Source: Acidobacteriota bacterium (GTDB lineage: Bacteria > Acidobacteriota > Polarisedimenticolia > Polarisedimenticolales > Polarisedimenticolaceae). Taken from it: DNA of 8,955 nucleotides. The stretch spans positions 14,796-23,750 of the forward strand of contig WVWW01000007.1 of NCBI GenBank assembly GCA_011773795.1. The letters are read 5' to 3'. The notes under the pieces are model-generated. The model saw nothing but the letters and a program-made list of their open reading frames with translations, was not told where the DNA came from and ran no database searches. Shown here piece after piece: positions 6,155-8,955 of the stretch. The position numbers and the translations under genes were made by a program. How positions within the stretch are numbered: position 1 is the first letter of the stretch; every line of letters begins with the position of its first letter.

Positions 6155-7842
6155 TGCGTTCGATTCGTCGCGTCGTGTGGATGGTCCTGTGTCTTGGCTT
6201 GTGTCAGGGCTGTTCCGGCACGCCCGACGGCACCCCCGACACGGCGGCGCCGGCCGTGGAGACCGGTCCGCCCTGGTTCGAGGAGATCGGTGCCGCGAGC
6301 GGCCTCGTCTTCGATCACGTCTCCGGTCACGACGGTCGCTTCGTGTTCCCCGAGATCGTCGCCGGCGGTGCCGCGCTCTTCGACATGGACGGCGACGGCG
6401 ATCTCGACGCGTATCTCGTCCAGAGCGGCGACGCGAGAGACCCCGGGGGCGTGAAAGGTGCGAACCGGCTTTTCCGTAACGAAGGCAGCGGGACGTTCGT
6501 GGATGTGACCGAAGACTCCGGCGCCGCGGACACGGGGTACGGCATGGGAGTCATCGTCGGTGACTACGACAATGACGGCGATCCCGACCTCTACGTCACC
6601 AACCTCGGACCCAACGCCCTGCTCCGAAACGACGGCCAGGGCAAGTTCACGGACGTGACCGAGGTTGCGGGGGTAGGGCACGAGGGTTGGGGCACCAGCG
6701 GTGCGTTCTTCGACTACGACAACGACGGCGATCTCGATCTGTTCGTGACCAACTACGTCGAATGGTCCCTCGCCATCGAGCAGGTGTGCTACGGGCTGTC
6801 CGGGTTGCCCGACTACTGCGACCCGACAAACTACAACACACCGGCCAAGGATTTGTTCTATCGCAACGACGGGAACGGGCGCTTCACCGACCTGACCGAG
6901 GAGGCGGGGTTTCACGCCGCGTTCGGCAACGGGCTCGGCGTCGTGACGGCGGACTTCGATCGCAACGGGTTCCAGGATATCTTCGTCGCCAACGACACGA
7001 TGCTCAACCAGCTCTGGCTCAACCAGGACGGTCAGAGATTCGTCGATGAGGCCCTGCTCCGGGGCTGTGCCATGGACGAGAACGGCAAGGCCAAGGCCGG
7101 GATGGGTGTCGCGATCGCCGACATCGACGACGACAGCGACGAGGACATCATCGTGGTCAACCTGCTGGGCCAGACCGATTCGGTGTTTGTCAACGAGCAG
7201 GGTATTTTCCGCGACGCGACGGGTGCCGTCGGGCTCGGACAAGCGAGCCGCTGGTACACGCGCTTCGGCGTCGGGCTGATCGACTTCAATAACGACGGCC
7301 ACCTGGATCTCTACGAAGCCAACGGCCGCGTCACCTCGAACGACGAGTCGGAAACCGACGATGTCTACGCCGAGCCCAACGCGCTGTTCCGAGGTCTGGC
7401 CGGGGGCAAGTTCGAGCACGTCGCGTTACCCGGCGGCACCACGGAATCGTTGATCGAGACGAGCCGGGCAGCGGCGTTCGGGGACATCGACGGGGACGGC
7501 GGGGTGGATGTCCTCGTCGTCAACAAGGACGGCCCGGCACACCTGTTGCGCAACGTCGTCCCCGACCGCGGCAACTGGGCCGCGTTGCGCGTGCTCGACC
7601 GGCACGGCCGCGATGCGTTCGGAGCGGTGGCACGCGTCACCGTGGGAGAGCGCGTCTTGACCCGCACGGTGCGCGCGGCCTACAGCTACTGCGCCAGCAA
7701 TGACCCGGCGATCCACATCGGGCTGGGTAGCGCGACCCGGATCGACGCTGTCGAGGTTCGCTGGATCGACGGGACGCTCGAGCGCTTCGGTCCGGTCGCG
7801 AGCGGGGCGACGACCACGCTGCGACGCGGCCAGGGGAGTTGA
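6154..7842 (+). CDS. CRTAC1-family FG-GAP/VCBS-repeat protein with ASPIC/UnbV C-terminal domain
   Basis: The product is 562 residues from ATG 6154. It starts with an export signal (MRSIRRVVWMVLCLGLCQGC). Cys24 may be lipidated, but the box LCQGC is imperfect. Seven calcium-type DxDxDGxxD loops follow, at about residues 77, 137, 187, 267, 323, 377 and 444, each with strand motifs such as DLYVTN, DLFVTN and LLRN, as expected for blades of an FG-GAP/VCBS beta-propeller. Between blades lies the family insert CYGLSGLPDYCDPTNY...LFYRNDGNGRFTDLTEEAG. Residues 474-556 are the ASPIC/UnbV domain (NWAALRVLDRHGRDAFGAVARV, AAYSYCASNDPAIHIGLG, VEVRWIDGTLERF). The length is normal for bacterial CRTAC1 proteins. 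The upstream TPR gene overlaps it and a weak AAAGAG site at 6143-6148 precedes it. A possible start far upstream at 5755 is rejected because it lies deep in the TPR gene. Substrate and partner are unknown; a surface or periplasmic binding role is likely. Confidence 0.93.
   Translation: MRSIRRVVWMVLCLGLCQGCSGTPDGTPDTAAPAVETGPPWFEEIGAASGLVFDHVSGHDGRFVFPEIVAGGAALFDMDGDGDLDAYLVQSGDARDPGGVKGANRLFRNEGSGTFVDVTEDSGAADTGYGMGVIVGDYDNDGDPDLYVTNLGPNALLRNDGQGKFTDVTEVAGVGHEGWGTSGAFFDYDNDGDLDLFVTNYVEWSLAIEQVCYGLSGLPDYCDPTNYNTPAKDLFYRNDGNGRFTDLTEEAGFHAAFGNGLGVVTADFDRNGFQDIFVANDTMLNQLWLNQDGQRFVDEALLRGCAMDENGKAKAGMGVAIADIDDDSDEDIIVVNLLGQTDSVFVNEQGIFRDATGAVGLGQASRWYTRFGVGLIDFNNDGHLDLYEANGRVTSNDESETDDVYAEPNALFRGLAGGKFEHVALPGGTTESLIETSRAAAFGDIDGDGGVDVLVVNKDGPAHLLRNVVPDRGNWAALRVLDRHGRDAFGAVARVTVGERVLTRTVRAAYSYCASNDPAIHIGLGSATRIDAVEVRWIDGTLERFGPVASGATTTLRRGQGS
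7832..7838 (+). promoter_or_regulatory. Ribosome binding site of the MscS gene
   Basis: AGGGGAG ends six bases before ATG 7845. It is the best Shine-Dalgarno in the window and fixes the start at this ATG. The in-frame TTG at 7839 directly abuts the motif and cannot be the start it serves. The site lies within the last codons of the CRTAC1-like gene. Confidence 0.75.
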
Positions 7843-7844
7843 CG

Positions 7845-8927
7845 ATGGAAGAATTCTCGGCGTTCGTTCAACAGGCTTGGGCCGAACCGTGGTTGCGTGC
7901 CGGCATGACCGTCATCGGCGCGGTCATCGTGGCGAAGGTCACCGAGATCGTCTTCTCGCGCATCCTGGTCCGACTCACGGTCAAGACGGACACGGATCTC
8001 GACGACAAGCTGATCGAACTGCTTCGGCGCCCTGTCTTCGTCACCGTCGTCTGTGTGGGCCTGTACTCGGCGATCTCCATGGTCGATCTCAACGCCGGGA
8101 TCCGGAACAACCTCCGCTCGCTGGTGCACACCGTGCTGATCATCGTATGGCTGTTCTCCAGCACGAAGATCGTCCACACGCTGCTCGAGGTGTTCAGCCG
8201 CCTCGCCGACCGCGTGACCTGGATCGAGGCGCGCACCGCACCGCTCCTCGACAATGTCGCGAGGCTGCTGCTGTTCGGCGGTGCCGTCTACTTCCTGCTG
8301 ATCGCCTGGGACCTCAACGTGGCGCCATGGCTCGCCTCCGCGGGCATCGCCGGCATCGCGATCGGCTTCGCCGCCAAGGACTCGCTGGCCAACCTGTTCG
8401 GCGGGTTGTTCGTGATCATGGACGCCCCGTACAAGATCGGGGACTACATCAATCTCGACTCCGGCGAGCGTGGCAAGGTGATCAAGATCGGCCTGCGTTC
8501 GACCCGCCTTCTGACCCGCGACGATATCGAGGTCACGGTGCCCAACGGCGTCATCGCCAACGCCAAGGTGGTCAACGAATCCGGCGGCCCCTGGCAGAAA
8601 CGCCGCGTGGTCGTCACCGTCGGCGTGGCCTACGGCTCCGATGTCAGGCAGGTCAGCGATCTCCTGATGAGCGCTGCCGAGCGCGTCGACTGGATCGTCA
8701 GCGACCCGCCTCCGCGCATCCGGTTTACCGAGATGGGAGACTCGGCACTGATCTTCCGTGTGCTCGGCTGGATCCGCGAGCCCGAACTGCGCGGGCGAGC
8801 GATCGACGCGTTGAACACCGCGATCTACGAGGACCTCAACGCCGCGGGGATCGAGATCCCGTTCCCGCAGCGGACGGTCCACCATGTGGGCTTTCCCGGC
8901 GCCGAGACGCGCGGCGGGGCCGGGTGA
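7845..8927 (+). CDS. Small-conductance mechanosensitive ion channel (MscS family)
   Basis: This 360-residue inner-membrane channel should open under membrane tension and release solutes during hypo-osmotic shock. Hydrophobic segments lie at about residues 17-42, 63-82, 93-115 and 138-155, followed by the pore helix at 160-192: WLASAGIAGIAIGFAAKDS then LANLFGGLFVIMDAPYKIGDYI, the MscS TM3 hallmark. Lys178-Asp179 occupy the positions of Gln112-Gly113 in E. coli MscS, a change common in environmental homologues. The beta domain contains TVPNGVIANAKVVN (231-244), and the cytoplasmic alpha/beta domain ends at IPFPQRTVH (338-346). It has one helix more than E. coli MscS and a short C-terminal tail. 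It starts two bases after the CRTAC1-like stop, so it is the third gene of the operon. Family assignment is certain; gating ion preference cannot be read from the sequence. Confidence 0.95.
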   Translation: MEEFSAFVQQAWAEPWLRAGMTVIGAVIVAKVTEIVFSRILVRLTVKTDTDLDDKLIELLRRPVFVTVVCVGLYSAISMVDLNAGIRNNLRSLVHTVLIIVWLFSSTKIVHTLLEVFSRLADRVTWIEARTAPLLDNVARLLLFGGAVYFLLIAWDLNVAPWLASAGIAGIAIGFAAKDSLANLFGGLFVIMDAPYKIGDYINLDSGERGKVIKIGLRSTRLLTRDDIEVTVPNGVIANAKVVNESGGPWQKRRVVVTVGVAYGSDVRQVSDLLMSAAERVDWIVSDPPPRIRFTEMGDSALIFRVLGWIREPELRGRAIDALNTAIYEDLNAAGIEIPFPQRTVHHVGFPGAETRGGAG

Positions 8928-8955
8928 GCCTGTCTAGACCTTGAGCGCGCGCGCG

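Noticed and set aside
8320..8460. Lys178-Asp179 in the MscS pore helix as an unusual gating change
   Set aside because: Charged residues at the positions of E. coli Gln112-Gly113 occur often in other MscS homologues (KD/QD before S/T-L-x-N), so it is not distinctive.
8932..8939. Palindrome GTCTAGAC after the MscS stop
   Set aside because: Eight bases with no loop and no T-run; too short to call a terminator or operator.
7700..8944. 414-codon plus-strand frame over the MscS gene, and long minus-strand frames over 4517-5836, 6094-7419 and 7686-8885
   Set aside because: These are shadows expected in GC-rich DNA: arginine-, proline- or valine-rich products without motifs, while the opposing frames encode clear TPR, FG-GAP and MscS domains.
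8934..8955. Possible end of a convergent minus-strand gene (reads A-R-A-L-K-V-stop, TAG as the complement of 8934-8936)
   Set aside because: Only six codons are visible, in alternating GC sequence, and there is nothing to distinguish it from chance. Sequence past the window would settle it.

Overview
The window is 8,955 bases of GC-rich bacterial DNA, with codon third positions overwhelmingly G or C. Everything supportable lies on the plus strand. It holds the 3' part of one very large secreted-type repeat protein gene, a short intergenic gap with a possible hairpin and promoter, and a tightly packed three-gene operon. No tRNA, rRNA, CRISPR array, IS element or attachment site was seen. The protein combination is typical of large-genome environmental bacteria such as Acidobacteriota (Thermoanaerobaculia-like) or Myxococcota: cysteine/aspartate-rich MopE-type metal-binding repeats, a choice-of-anchor Q beta-helix end, a C-terminal domain ending in EGSLG...PCP, and a TPR protein beside an FG-GAP/ASPIC-UnbV protein. 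That taxonomic call is inference from protein style, not from a marker gene.

Bases 1-4653 are a 5'-truncated CDS (1,550 codons visible). It reads as the end of an earlier metal-binding repeat, beta-sandwich ('jelly-roll') domain copy 1, seven MopE-type repeats, jelly-roll copy 2, twelve more repeats, a thirteenth cut off after about a quarter of its length, a short right-handed beta-helix with a choice-of-anchor Q ending, and a fibronectin-III-like C-terminal domain. The repeats follow a regular grammar. Each block opens with a 43-codon repeat with C-x-D-C spacing, continues with 44-codon repeats with C-x-x-D-C spacing, and closes with a variant that leads into a C-x-C linker or a jelly-roll domain.

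Bases 4654-4759 carry an imperfect hairpin just after the stop and a sigma-70-like promoter whose -35 box overlaps the hairpin's right arm. The downstream operon encodes a TPR lipoprotein (4760-6154), a CRTAC1-type FG-GAP/VCBS protein with an ASPIC/UnbV C-terminus (6154-7842, stop/start overlap TGATG) and a small-conductance mechanosensitive channel (7845-8927, two bases after the previous stop, with a clear Shine-Dalgarno). The TPR and CRTAC1-like proteins both look exported and probably act together at the cell envelope. Why an MscS channel is coupled to them is the main functional puzzle. The last 28 bases hold no supported feature.

The strongest points for follow-up are the repeat grammar with its matched cysteine changes, the abrupt change from a truncated metal-binding repeat into the middle of a beta-helix near base 3826 (natural domain fusion or assembly join), and the TPR/CRTAC1/MscS operon.
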